Of a DNA stretch of 64,000 nucleotides, positions 48,001 to 57,849 are shown piece by piece. A program made the position numbers and the translations under genes. How positions within the stretch are numbered: the first letter of the stretch is position 1; every line of letters begins with the position of its first letter. The notes below the pieces were generated by a model, which was given only the letters and a program-made list of their open reading frames with translations, did no database searches and was not told the DNA's origin. The stretch is from Sipunculus nudus (Eukaryota > Annelida > Sipuncula > Golfingiida > Sipunculidae): positions 43,590,840-43,654,839 of the forward strand of contig CM049322.1 in assembly GCA_026874595.1 (NCBI GenBank), written 5' to 3'.

Positions 48001-49904
48001 CAACAATAGAGTAGTCCTAACTCCTGAGCCAGTAGCCGTTTATATCGGACTGATAGGGCATATATATTTATACATATCGAGCGACACTGGTAAATTACAG
48101 GAGAAACCCCGACCATCGTAAACATTGATCTTCGCAGTTTAGTAGGCAAATTCTTTTGGCATAATTCACAAGTGAGTTGGGAAACTATCTGATTCTGTGC
48201 CTGACATGACAAATTTGATTTTAGGCAGATTGATATAATGCAATATAAATACATGTTACTCCTTATGCTTCGTCTCCGTCTCTTTCTACCTGTTTCTCTT
48301 TCTTTTCTGTTTATATCGTAAGTTATTCACTCTTTTCTCTATCTATTTTTTCTGTCTATTTATTTATTTATTGCTTTTTAATTTACGTTCTCTTATTTTT
48401 TTTCTTATACCTATTTCTCTTTTCATATCCTTTCTTTATATCTCCCTGTATCTTTCTGTCTCCGCCTTTCTTTCTCTGCTCCCTCCCTTTCTCTCTCTTT
48501 TTCTTTACTTTCTATGGCTCTCGGTATGTTTCTGTTACTTGCATTACAATCTAAGAAAGAAAGGTTCTTGATTATTTTTTAGAACCCGACTAGTTCTGGA
48601 TAGAACCATGGTTCTTTCTGAACTCTCAAGAAAAGGTTCCCGCAGTATATGAGAGGAGGAAACACAGTATATCAGGCAAGATTGGTGTTTATATATAATT
48701 TCACTTGAAGAACGTCGAAGTTATATGTCTGGAGATTAACTGTCCAGCGAATTAGTCTCTGTCTGCAAACAGATTTACGTTCAATTAATCTAAACGTGTA
48801 CAAAGTCCAATGATAAAGTAATTAAGTCCAGCAAAGTAATTAAACTTTATAGTAACATTAGTTACGTAGAATTAGAAACATTTCCAGCATTTGTAAAAGA
48901 AAAGTCATCAAACAAAAGTGTAAATCAGCTTGAGTGACCGAAACTGAACAAGCTTGACGATTATACATGGAATACATTCAAAACAACCTGTATACAATGT
49001 TTATAATTCTCTATCCTATGTCATTTCTTTAGATTGTTCGACAAATCATTTATTATACATAAGGCGAAAGAACAAAAGCCTAACTATTTTATGTCAAGTC
49101 ATTAAATGGTACAGATCTGAGCGCTGTTTTGAAAAATAACAGGGATTTTCGACTTTTCGTTTTTGATTGAAGAATTGTTTACACAGAAACCATACATTTG
49201 CCTTGGGACCGGAATACGTTTGAATCGCTCACCAAGGTGTATCAGCTGTAAGGGCCATACAAACATCGTAAAAGACACTTGTTGCATCACCTGTTGTGTA
49301 TTGATTATTTATTGCTGCCACTTCATATATTCTATTTTGTAAAGCAGACGAGTGTCCTTTTTATAATACAGAATTACTGCACAAGAGGACCTGGACTCAA
49401 AAGAATGATCAATACAATTCAATAAAAAAATGTGATTTTCAGCTATGAACCATGCAGTTACCCTCCTTCTTTGAGAAATGCTTTTATATTTTTTTTGCAT
49501 ATATGTCAACACTCTGTCAAATATGAAGGGACATGACGAAATTAATTTCTCCTAAACGTTTAATAGGACATCCTAGACTATTTCTGAAATAAAACTGCAT
49601 TGAAGGTTCTATTAAGAACCCTAGATATGGATTCCACAAAGAACCTATTAGCTTCCCCACTCAGTCCATCGTGAAGAACCTTATAGGCTTCTTCTTAGGC
49701 CTCTGAAGAGGTTCTCCATGGAACCTTTTAGTTAAAATAAAAGAACCTTCCGGAGATTCCAAAAAGAACCCCGCTTGAAGATTCCAGCTGGAACCTTAAT
49801 TTGTTCCCCATTCAGTCCACTCTGAAGAACCCTTCTTGGTTCTAGTTGGAACCCTTTTTCCTTAGAGTATATCTATTTCTGTATATCCATATTTCTCTAC
49901 ACTC

Positions 49905-49961
<57 letters not shown>

Positions 49962-50253
49962 CTGGTATTTGAATCCCCGGGACGTGGCAGATTTTAAGCA
50001 GACACAGCACGTCAGAGTACTTTTTCTCGGGTAGTGGTATATCTTCAGAATCTCCTTCTTTAAAATCACCCTTGAACATTGCCTTAAACACTGGCGACCA
50101 GATACTGAGAATAACCCTACTTGCGTAGATTTGTTTTCCCTCCACCATAAGCGTGACGTCACTTTCATCCCATTTTTTGGACAAATCTGGCACCTCCTTT
50201 TCAATCAGTAGACTTTCAGCTACAGGTTTTCCTAAACCCGATGATACTTCCAT
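45089..50253 (-). CDS. BTB/POZ domain protein, two coding exons
   Basis: Coding exon 1 is 50253-49962 and coding exon 2 is 45615-45089. The donor CCAG/GTACAG and acceptor TTTCCACAG/GAG join in matching phase (G + GA = Gly), giving 272 residues. Residues ~20-95 form a BTB fold (WDESDVTLMVEGKQIYASRV, then FKAMFKGDF and IPLPEKKYSDVL). The fold finishes across the splice junction (TALLPLAREYQM), followed by helices like a BACK linker (residues ~120-190). The C-terminus has a Lys-rich stretch and two Cys clusters, CNTCKKEECVQCG and CQTC, that could bind zinc. BTB proteins dimerise and often act as Cullin-3 adaptors; no MATH or Kelch domain is seen, so the substrate is unknown. The start codon is supported by the fold position and an upstream splice acceptor. 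No canonical AATAAA was found just downstream. Confidence 0.85.
48550..49866. mobile_element. TIR element with AGAACC/GGTTCT subterminal repeats
   Basis: The left end TCTAAGAAAGAAAGGTTC (48550-48567) and the complement of the right end, TCTAAGGAAAAAGGGTTC (49866-49849), agree at about 15 of 18 positions. Both ends are dense in GGTTCT/AGAACC in both orientations: 48565-48640 on the left, and about ten copies from 49600 to 49855 on the right. There is no transposase and no clear target duplication. It sits inside the BTB intron, 96 bases from the exon 1 donor. Confidence 0.6.
49908..49953. repeat. (CT)n microsatellite next to a splice donor
   Basis: Continuous CT tract. Read on the gene's minus strand it is a (GA)n run starting 8 bases after the GT of the BTB exon 1 donor, inside the transcribed intron. 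Confidence 0.95.
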
Positions 50254-50410
50254 CTCAAACCTATTAAAATAAAGATAAAGCAGCTTAAGGAACTTGAAAA
50301 AAAATCCTACAAAAAGAAAAAAGAAAAAAATTCAGTTGTCTCCAAATTAATTTTATCTGTTTGTTTTATCGTCATTCATAATCTATATAATTAATACGCA
50401 GTTGGTTTAC

Positions 50411-50470
50411 CTGCTTCCCCTCTGATTTGACTCTCCAAATTCTGCACACGTATCGTTTGTGTTTTCTTCT
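50411..50470 (-). other. probable 5' untranslated exon of the BTB gene (upstream limit unknown)
   Basis: A donor GGGGAAGCAG/GTAAAC ends at 50411. A matching acceptor TTTATTTTAATAG lies at 50262-50261, seven bases before the ATG, leaving a 150-base intron. The upstream limit of this exon is arbitrary. Confirmation needs transcript reads. Confidence 0.45.
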
Positions 50471-50479
50471 ACGACAGGT

Positions 50480-51340
50480 TTGTTTATTTGGCGGAATTAT
50501 TTCAAATTGAGCTGTATAATTAACATTTTTAATATTTCCCCACTAGGCTTCCCTATTTATTTTGTGTTTTAAGGTCCTTCATGCATATCACGCTTTTTCA
50601 GGAGGCGCCTTGGGGATTTTCTTGCATTTCGAGCTCATTGGCCTGTAAAGACATGTCCTGCCGGACAATATGCGCTCAAGTGGGTAACCTGTAATCCCGA
50701 TTTATCCCCATTTTCAATCAAAAGCCTGTAAAGGAATTTGAGTCTTTCAAATAGAAGTAACGATTTTAAATTCAAGAGCGGAAAACGTGTCTACATAAAT
50801 CTGCTTTCATCATGAAGCTCTTTTCCGTTGAGTGGACACAAGGAGCTGAGATTCTTCACACGACCACCGTTTTATGGGTTTACAGGTATGTTGATTTCTA
50901 TACATTCAGAAGCATCGTTCCATTATAACCACAGTTATAATAGTTTGGTCGATTTTAGTTGGTTTGAAAAAAAAGAATTTTTCAAAAGGAAGCCTTTCAA
51001 CCTAAATACTATTCGGGGGTGGGGGATTGACACATTTCTTAGGATCTCTAATCTCCAAGGACTTAGAAACATGTGACCAGTGCATCGATCTGTAAATGGA
51101 TAGGGATTCCATTACAAAATAGATTCTGTGGTTGGAGCCTACGAACCTCCATCAAGAATCTCCAAATCAGTCGTTCGAACATACGTGCACGTTTCATGTA
51201 ATTCATGTACTGCTCAATGAAACACGGGTTCACCTGGTCAGTGGCAGAGCAATGACATACGAATGGACGGCTCCGACATTGGGGAAAGCGGAGTAGTCCT
51301 ATGGAATGAAGGCGCCGTTGGTGGGTATACATAGAAATGG
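50480..51340. other. upstream region of the BTB gene, unassigned
   Basis: Should contain the promoter of the minus-strand BTB gene. I see no unambiguous TATA or initiator. Otherwise nothing recognised. Confidence 0.35.
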
Positions 51341-51344
51341 TGAG

Positions 51345-51910
51345 TTTTCCGTCCGTCCGTCAAAGATTTATGGTAACGCAATAACGTAAAACAAATTCAC
51401 ATGCAGTTACCGTACTCACATGATATGCTATGTCACGTTCGAATACGGATGATGACCTTGACGCATTTTAAAGGTCAATAGGCGTTATTGGTAAAATACT
51501 CTTAACGCAATAACTAATAAAGAAAATGGAGACACAGTCAGCAAAATTGCAGCATTGATATACCTTACATAGGACTAGGTCAGGTTAGAAAATGGAAGAC
51601 CTTGACGCAATTGTTCAAGGTCACAGAAGTGATAATGCTAAAATAATCTTAACGCAATAACCTGAAAAAAAAATCAAGGCACAGTTACCAAGCTTGCTGC
51701 AATGAGACACCTCAAGAAGTGCTAGGTCAAGTTGAAGATGGATAACCTTGATGCATTTTTCAAGGCCAGAGAGGCGATAATACTAAAACGATTTAAATGA
51801 TTTAACGCAGTATCTTGAAAAGATTTTGATTTCATGAAGCGCTAGGTAGAATTTAAACATGGATGACCTTGATACATTTTTGAAGTCACAGAGGCAATCA
51901 TTGTGGTTGA
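51345..51910 (-). repeat. dispersed repeat with GACCTTGACGCA / AACGCAATAAC units
   Basis: Four degenerate units of about 140-160 bases. Each has GGATGACCTTGACGCATTTT, a TCAAGGTCACAGAGGCGATAAT-like phrase, TCTTAACGCAATAAC and CACAGTTACCAA-like sequence. This is the inverse orientation of the family at 2375-2790. It leads into the 30-bp minisatellite. Confidence 0.75.
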
Positions 51911-51990
51911 CATTGCCCATCTCAAATTTCATACAGGTATTCACAGCCTTTTTTCTAGCTACTTCCACAACAGGTGTGGAAAATACCAGA

Positions 51991-52435
51991 TCTGTTGTAT
52001 AGATCAACCTTTTTACCAGACCCGTTGTATAGATCAACCTTTTTACCAGACCCATTGTATAGATCAACCGTTTTACCAGACCCGTTGTATAGATCAACCG
52101 TTTTACCAGACCCGTTGTATAGATCAACCGTTTTACCAGACCCGTTGTATAGATCAACCGTTTTACCAGACCCGTTGTATAGATCAACCGTTTTACCAGA
52201 CCCGTTGTATAGATCAACCGTTTTACCAGACCCGTTGTATAGATCAACCTTTTTACCAGACCCGTTGTATAGATCAACCTTCTTACCAGACCCGTTGTAT
52301 AGATCAACCTTCTTACCAGACCCGTTGTATAGATCAACCTTTTTACCAGACCCGTTGTAAAGATCAACCTTTTTACCAGACCCGTTGTATAGATCAACCT
52401 TTTTACAAGACCCGTTGTATAGATCAACCTTTTTC
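51991..52435. repeat. 30-bp minisatellite, 15 copies
   Basis: Fifteen tandem 30-base units, each built of GTTGTATAGATCAACC followed by KTTTTACCAGACCC. Units 3-8 (from 52051) carry AACCG, whereas units 1-2 and 9-15 carry AACCT. Units 10 and 11 share TTCTTA. Because 30 is a multiple of three, frames on both strands stay open (the minus frame gives repeats of LIYTTGLVKR), but this is a consequence of period length. There are no spacers, so it is not a CRISPR array. Confidence 0.97.
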
Positions 52436-52439
52436 TTGT

Positions 52440-53265
52440 GAGAATTTATGGCATTTGCGGGAAATATATATTATGGCGATTCTGATAACCTAAAATTGTA
52501 ATGGATATGGTTTATCCTACGCCTCTACAAAATTTCAGAAAAATTTGGTCATAAGTTCTTGCGTGAATTTGCTAAAAGACAATGCAACGAACCAAGGCTG
52601 AAGCTGTTTCTTTGCCATATATACTTTTACTGAAATGTGTTAATCTGCTTTATTTTTATGTAGGTGAGTTCTCAGTTTTGGCTCAGACCTGCTAATTCCT
52701 TGACAACTAGCATTACTCAAACCAAACATTACCAAACATTAATACTATTGAAATATATTTCTCTGAGCCTGTATATTCACATTGGCAACTATACGTTTCG
52801 CGTACAAGAGATTTCAACAACATATGGATGTGTTTACGCATAACGCATGTGTCTGTTAATATGCCTAAGACTACCCTCGACTGACTACATTGAATAAAGA
52901 TCGTGTTTCACTATGTCGTCTGAGCTTCAATTATTACAAAGTATCTTTCATGAACTTTCACTCTGTTATATGCATATAATTTCACAGTAGACTGCTTCAT
53001 TATACAACAGTTACATGTACGACATTTCGAAAGCAATGATGCTGTCAGACCGATCTTATTTATTGGAAAAGAAGTTCTAACATTAAAATTCGTGCAACCT
53101 GTATATGCCTCAAGTCTCTTTCTAAAACTTATTTTATATCAGGTTTCTAGAATGAAATAATTTGCATTCTATGTTGATATTTTTGGGTAGGGGATTTCCT
53201 GTAGAATTCTAGGATAATGATCTTAATATGATGTTAGTGAAACACATGACAACAGTTTCTTAGCA
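52440..53265. other. unassigned sequence
   Basis: AT-rich, no gene recognised. Confidence 0.4.
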
Positions 53266-53269
53266 ATAA

Positions 53270-54110
53270 ACTTGAATACGGGTAGTTGACAAGCGACTAC
53301 GTGTGTCCACCAAAATCAGAGTAGGATTGGTGAAGTGAGGCATGGATTGAGTGGCAAGGGGAAATAGAGTTAGATGTGTTACATATTAGCATGAATGTCT
53401 GCCACGTTAAATGATTGTAGGTGGCGCCACCAGTTATTTGAATGAGAAACTATCCAAGATGCATACACATGCGAAATTTCAGGTGGAAAAGTCTAACCAC
53501 TGCCTAGATATGAGTGATTTTATACCACAGCAGACAAACGGATGGACGCTGTGCAAAAAGGGTTGCAGCTGGCGCCACCAGTTGTGTGTATGATAAAGAG
53601 CTATGTGAGGTCCAAACACATGCAAAACCTCAAGCAGATACGTAAAACCAGTCCGGAGATATCAGCATGAATATATGCAGCATGAACGTGAATGTAGGTG
53701 GCGCCACCTGTCATAGAATCAAGAAAGCTATCTAGGATGTATAAGCATGTCAGTCGAACCACTGCAGAGATAGGAGTAATTTTAACCCAAGGCAGACAAA
53801 CAGATGGACGCTGTGAAAAAAAAATGTTTGCAGGTTGCGCCACCATTTTTGTGTATGTTATGCGGCTATCCAAGGGCTATATTTGTGCAATTTATTTTTT
53901 TCTTATTGGTCAAATGAGTCCGAAGATATGTTGGTTAATGTGTCAAAACAAACGCCCAGATGGACGCACTGGAGAAAGGAAAGGTCAGAGAACAACGCCG
54001 AATGGTCAGGCACCAGTTCACATAGGACCTGATAATTGGTGTAAGTTTCAGATAAATCTGTCCAGTGGTCTCAGAGGAGTTCTCCGGAAACGAATACGGC
54101 GACCATAGTG
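53270..54110 (+). mobile_element. GGTGGCGCCACC repeat, copy D
   Basis: Head AATACGGGTAGTTGACAAGCG, then GTGTCCACCAAAATC (two changes in the terminal-repeat motif). Palindromes or variants lie at 53420, 53568 (CTGGCGCCACC), 53697 and 53833 (GGTTGCGCCACC), with spacings of 148, 129 and 136 bases that track copy A. The 3' part (GAGGAGTTCTCCGGAAACG at about 54074) matches the 3' part of copy C near 29383, so copies C and D share a longer 3' end than A. Confidence 0.75.
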
Positions 54111-54114
54111 AAAT

Positions 54115-54885
54115 ACATTCTTAGTTTGAACCCTTTCAACTCATCTTATTTGATACATATTATGAAACTTTATTTCACGTGAAATGTACACATTAAACAG
54201 TATATTCTAAGTAGATATATATTAACTGTACCAGGGGTGACTGTCCGATATGTAACCTTGCCGGTAGAGGGCAATTATCAGGGTTATTGTCCGGGGGAAA
54301 TTGTCCTGTGGCCCAAAGGCTTCTACCATTATTAACCTATTAAATAACAGAGAGCCATGCAGATTTTATGGATGATTGATCGCAAATAAAAATTTAAATA
54401 TAAATTATAAGAACACACACACACACACATATATAAATGCGCTCAATTTCATGTTATTGTCTGTGTATCATGTGTATTCACAAACACTTAAAGTAAGAAC
54501 TCGGGGAAATTTGCATTATTAAGTTTAATGGTTTAATCTTTCTGTGTTTACTATTTGGTTTACATAACTTATGCATATCAATTTAATGTGCATTAGTAGG
54601 AATTTATTCATTTAGGGTTCTAGTTGCATTCTAGTTAACCTACGCATCTATATATATACTACTGCTATTTTAAGTAATACTGAGTGGCCTTATGTTATAA
54701 CAGAACTGTGGCACAAATTAAGTTTGTCTATTTCCCCCAGATATGGGCATATTAATAAAACAAGGGACATTTGGGTCACGGCGCTCTGCTTGACATTGAT
54801 TATGATAATATTTTTATAATCAATTGAGTTTGTATTGAAGGATATGAGCTTTAAATTGTGAGTCCTGTGATCAATTTTGAAGCAA
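54115..54885. other. unassigned sequence
   Basis: AT-rich. It contains the phrase GGGTCACGGCGCT at about 54774, shared with the end of copy B near 26279. Confidence 0.35.
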
Positions 54886-54889
54886 ATAT

Positions 54890-56250
54890 ATCAACCCAAA
54901 CTGGAATTATCATATGTTCACAAATGTGTGAATGGATGGGCCCTATGACCATAACCTTGACCGTATGACCCCAAAATTAACCAGGCTCACCTCCTATTCG
55001 CAAGTTACCTATATGTGCTACTTGGAAGCTTTGAGATGAATCGTTTGGCTTAAAATGCATCCACAGTCTTTCTTAATAAGTGGGTCTTAAGTGTTAATAA
55101 GTGTGATCTTGACCTTTGACATCATGACCCAACAAGTGACCCATGGCTCATGACGCCCAGCCGACAACATATCATTGCACAGGCAACTAATTAAGATAAT
55201 GTAGGTGGCATCATAATTCATGCATATTAGTTGAGGTTCATCAAGACCCATAAGCACACTAAATTTGATGACAATCTATCCAGCCGTTCCTAAGTGTTCT
55301 AGCAATTTGTGTGTGGCCTTTAAATTGCATAAAATAGGTCACAGTGACCTAATTTCAGGTTTCTGAGGAGAACTTTGAAGGAACGCTCAGGATGTGAAGT
55401 AAGAAGATTCTAGGTCCAATGATAATGATATGTGCCCTGCTTTGGTATCAAATTTTCAATCATTCTGGGGGTTGTTTATAAGCCCCATAGCTTGATTTGG
55501 GTAACAGAGGCCTAATTTAAGGTTTCCAAGAAGATTCTTCATGGACCTCCCTGTATGTCAAAATTAAAACATTCTAGGTCCAATGGCGCCACCAGTCTGC
55601 AGAAACTGGTGAAACCCTCCTTGATCAATATCCATGCAAAAAAATCATGGTGATTAATGCATTAGTTGTTCAGATACTTGAGCTTTTGTATCAAAGGTTC
55701 CATTATTCTGGGTGGGTACTTCGAAGCCCCATAGCTCTGAGGTTATGGGTAACAGAGAACTAGTTTAAGGTTTCCAAGGAGACTTTTCATGGGCCTCCCT
55801 GCATGTCAAGATGGAATATTCTAGGTCTATTCGTTACGATTTGTGTCCTGTTAACAGATGACCGCATATTTTAAGGTCTCAAAAATAGAGGAAAAAATTG
55901 TAAAAATATGAAAAAAATACAGGTGGCGCCACCAGTCTGCAGAAACTGTTGAAACACTCCATGGTCAATATCCTTGCAAAGAATCATGGTGATCAATGCA
56001 TTACTTGTTTAGATACTTTAGCTTTTGTATCAAATTTTCCATTATTCTTGGCGGTACTTCGGAGCCCCACAGCTCGAAGAATATGGGTAACAGAGACCAA
56101 ATTCCAGGTTTCCAAGAAGATTTTTTTTCATGGACCTCTCTGGATGTAAAGTTAGAAGATTCCAGGTCCAGCGGTTATGATTTGTGCCCTGTTAAGGTAC
56201 AAAGAGTGATTGCTAAAGCTCAGATGACTTACAGTCAGCTGAGCTAAAAT
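54890..56250 (+). repeat. dispersed repeat block with GGCGCCACCAGTCTGCAGAAACTG units
   Basis: Units at 55580-55860 and 55920-56245 share, in order: GGCGCCACCAGTCTGCAGAA, TGGTCAATATCC-TGCAAA, TGATCAATGCATTA-TTGTT, TTTTGTATCAAA-TTCCATTATTCT, TTTCCAAG and a closing phrase of the type ATGATTTGTGCCCTGTTAA. The second ends at AAAGCTCAGATGACTTACAG then TCAGCTGAGCT. A perfect AGGTCACAGTGACCT palindrome lies at 55336-55350. Non-coding. Confidence 0.7.
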
Positions 56251-56603
56251 TGAGTCTCGCTTTAGAGGTGGGCTATATATAACTCAAGTTTTGAATCGTT
56301 CCAAATTGATTTGTCAATCCTAACTGGAGTTATCATCAGGAAAAAAATTTGCTGGACATACAGAAAGACGAACAGATGGAGAGACGGAGGGAAGGGTGAT
56401 TAACATAGAGCATCCGCTAATTCATGCGGGGCCCTAATAACACTCAAGGTTTCAGGACACTAGATGACAACTCAAGTTCAACATCTGATAGTATCAATAT
56501 AATTCGGAAGTATCAAAATGTAGGGGAAAAATCATTAAAAAATATAAAAAATATATGTGCGCCACCAGTCTTCAGTAACTGCAGAAACCACTCATAAACA
56601 GGG

Positions 56604-57370
56604 GCGGATACAGGAATTGAGAATAGGGGTGGAGGGGGGCTCACTCTGCGAAGCCGGGTAGCGGGTGAGCCTAGGCGCGAAGCAGCGGGGGGGGGGGGTA
56701 ATGGCCCTTGTGTAGAAATTGCTTGAAGATTTAGGTTGTAATCGTGCAATCTGGGGTCGCTTAAATGAATTTTAAGCAAAACATACATTGTTACAGTTGG
56801 TACACTTGGTGTACCATGAGTTTTTTACCCAGAATGTTTTGGTTAGGTTGAAAAGGGGGGGGGGGGGGGCACCAGGTTTCGGAACACTAGATGAACCAAC
56901 AATTGAGAAACTGTCATAATTGCTGTAATTTGACGGTCTCAAAAAGAAAAAAAAAATCGTAAAAATTAGAAAAATGCAGGTGGCGCCACCAGATTTTGGG
57001 AACTAACAACCTATTAATGGTCAATATTGAAGGCAAGATTAAGGGTAATTCATGAATTAATTATCAAGATACTGGAGGTTTAGTATCAAATTTTAAATTA
57101 TTGTGAGGGGTACTTACAAGCCCAATAACTGGTGGTATAGGTCACAGTGACCTAATGTGTGTGAAAATTTTTGAAAATTTAGGTTTTAATCGTGCAATCT
57201 GGGATCGCTTAAATACATTATAAGCAAAAACTACTTTGTAAATGTTCTATACAGTTGGTGTACTATGAGTTTTTTTCCCAGATTTTTGTTGGTTAGGTCA
57301 AAAGAAAGGGGCAGGGGACCCCCGCAGTGCCCTCATTCCACCCCGCCCCCCCTCCCCCAATCCGCCCATG
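56604..57370. mobile_element. possible GGCGGAT-ended MITE enclosing repeat sequence
   Basis: A left end CAGGGGCGGATACAG (about 56604) and a right-end complement CATGGGCGGATTGGGGG (to about 57370) have inward G/C homopolymers, like the MITE at 20712-21659. The interior contains duplicated host-repeat sequence, so it could instead be two separate solo ends. Confidence 0.35.
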
Positions 57371-57680
57371 GTAAACCATAAAGATACCAGGTTTCGGAAG
57401 ACTAGATGAACAACAATTGAAAAACTGTCATAATTGCTGTCATTTGATGGTCTAAAAAAAAACAGAAAAAAAATCGTGAAAATTAGAAAAAAAAAATGTA
57501 GGTGGCGCCACCAGATTTTGGGAACTGACAACCTATTGGTCAATATTCAAGGCAAGATTAGAGGCGATTCATGTATTAATTATCAAGATACTTGAGGTTT
57601 TTTATCAAATTTTAAATTATTGTGAGGGGTACTTACAAGCCCCATAGCTGGGAGGATATAAGTCACAGTGACCTTATTTC
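56725..57680 (+). repeat. two diverged tandem copies of a ~450-515-bp unit
   Basis: Phrases at 56725 and 57173 (TTTAGGTT-TAATCGTGCAATCTGG) and at 56871 and 57386 (ACCAGGTTTCGGAA-ACTAGATGAAC) recur in order. Each copy has a GGTGGCGCCACC palindrome (56979 and 57501) and an AGGTCACAGTGACC-type palindrome (57139 perfect; 57660 one mismatch). The different offsets (448 and 515) reflect indels, including G/C tracts. The second copy continues to the AGCTCAG-TCAGCTGAGCT terminus at about 57820-57848. Confidence 0.75.
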
Positions 57681-57849
57681 AGTTTTCCGAGGAGATTTTA
57701 CCTCCCAGGATTTCAGTTACACGTTTCTAGGTTCTTCGGTGTCAAAATGTGCCAGTCTAACTTACGGACGAACAGACAGACAGCTGGACGGACGTCGGAC
57801 GCTGACCGATCAGTATAGCTCAGTTGACTTACAGTCAGCTGAGCTCAAA

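Larger units (their letters stand above)
45616..49961 (-). other. large intron of the BTB gene
   Basis: Bounded by canonical GT (49961-49960) and AG (45617-45616). It holds a pyrimidine-rich tract (about 48269-48530), a TIR-bounded element (48550-49866) and a (CT)n tract that begins 8 bases inside the donor. Other frames in it, such as 47578-47862 on the minus strand, show no recognised domain. GC-richer unassigned sequence lies at 46300-46800. Confidence 0.75.

Noticed and set aside
51991-52435. CRISPR array
   Set aside because: Units are contiguous without spacers, in a eukaryotic context.
51783-52493. Long repetitive proteins of about 200 residues on both strands
   Set aside because: Open only because a 30-bp stop-free unit repeats in multiples of three; no start context or domain.
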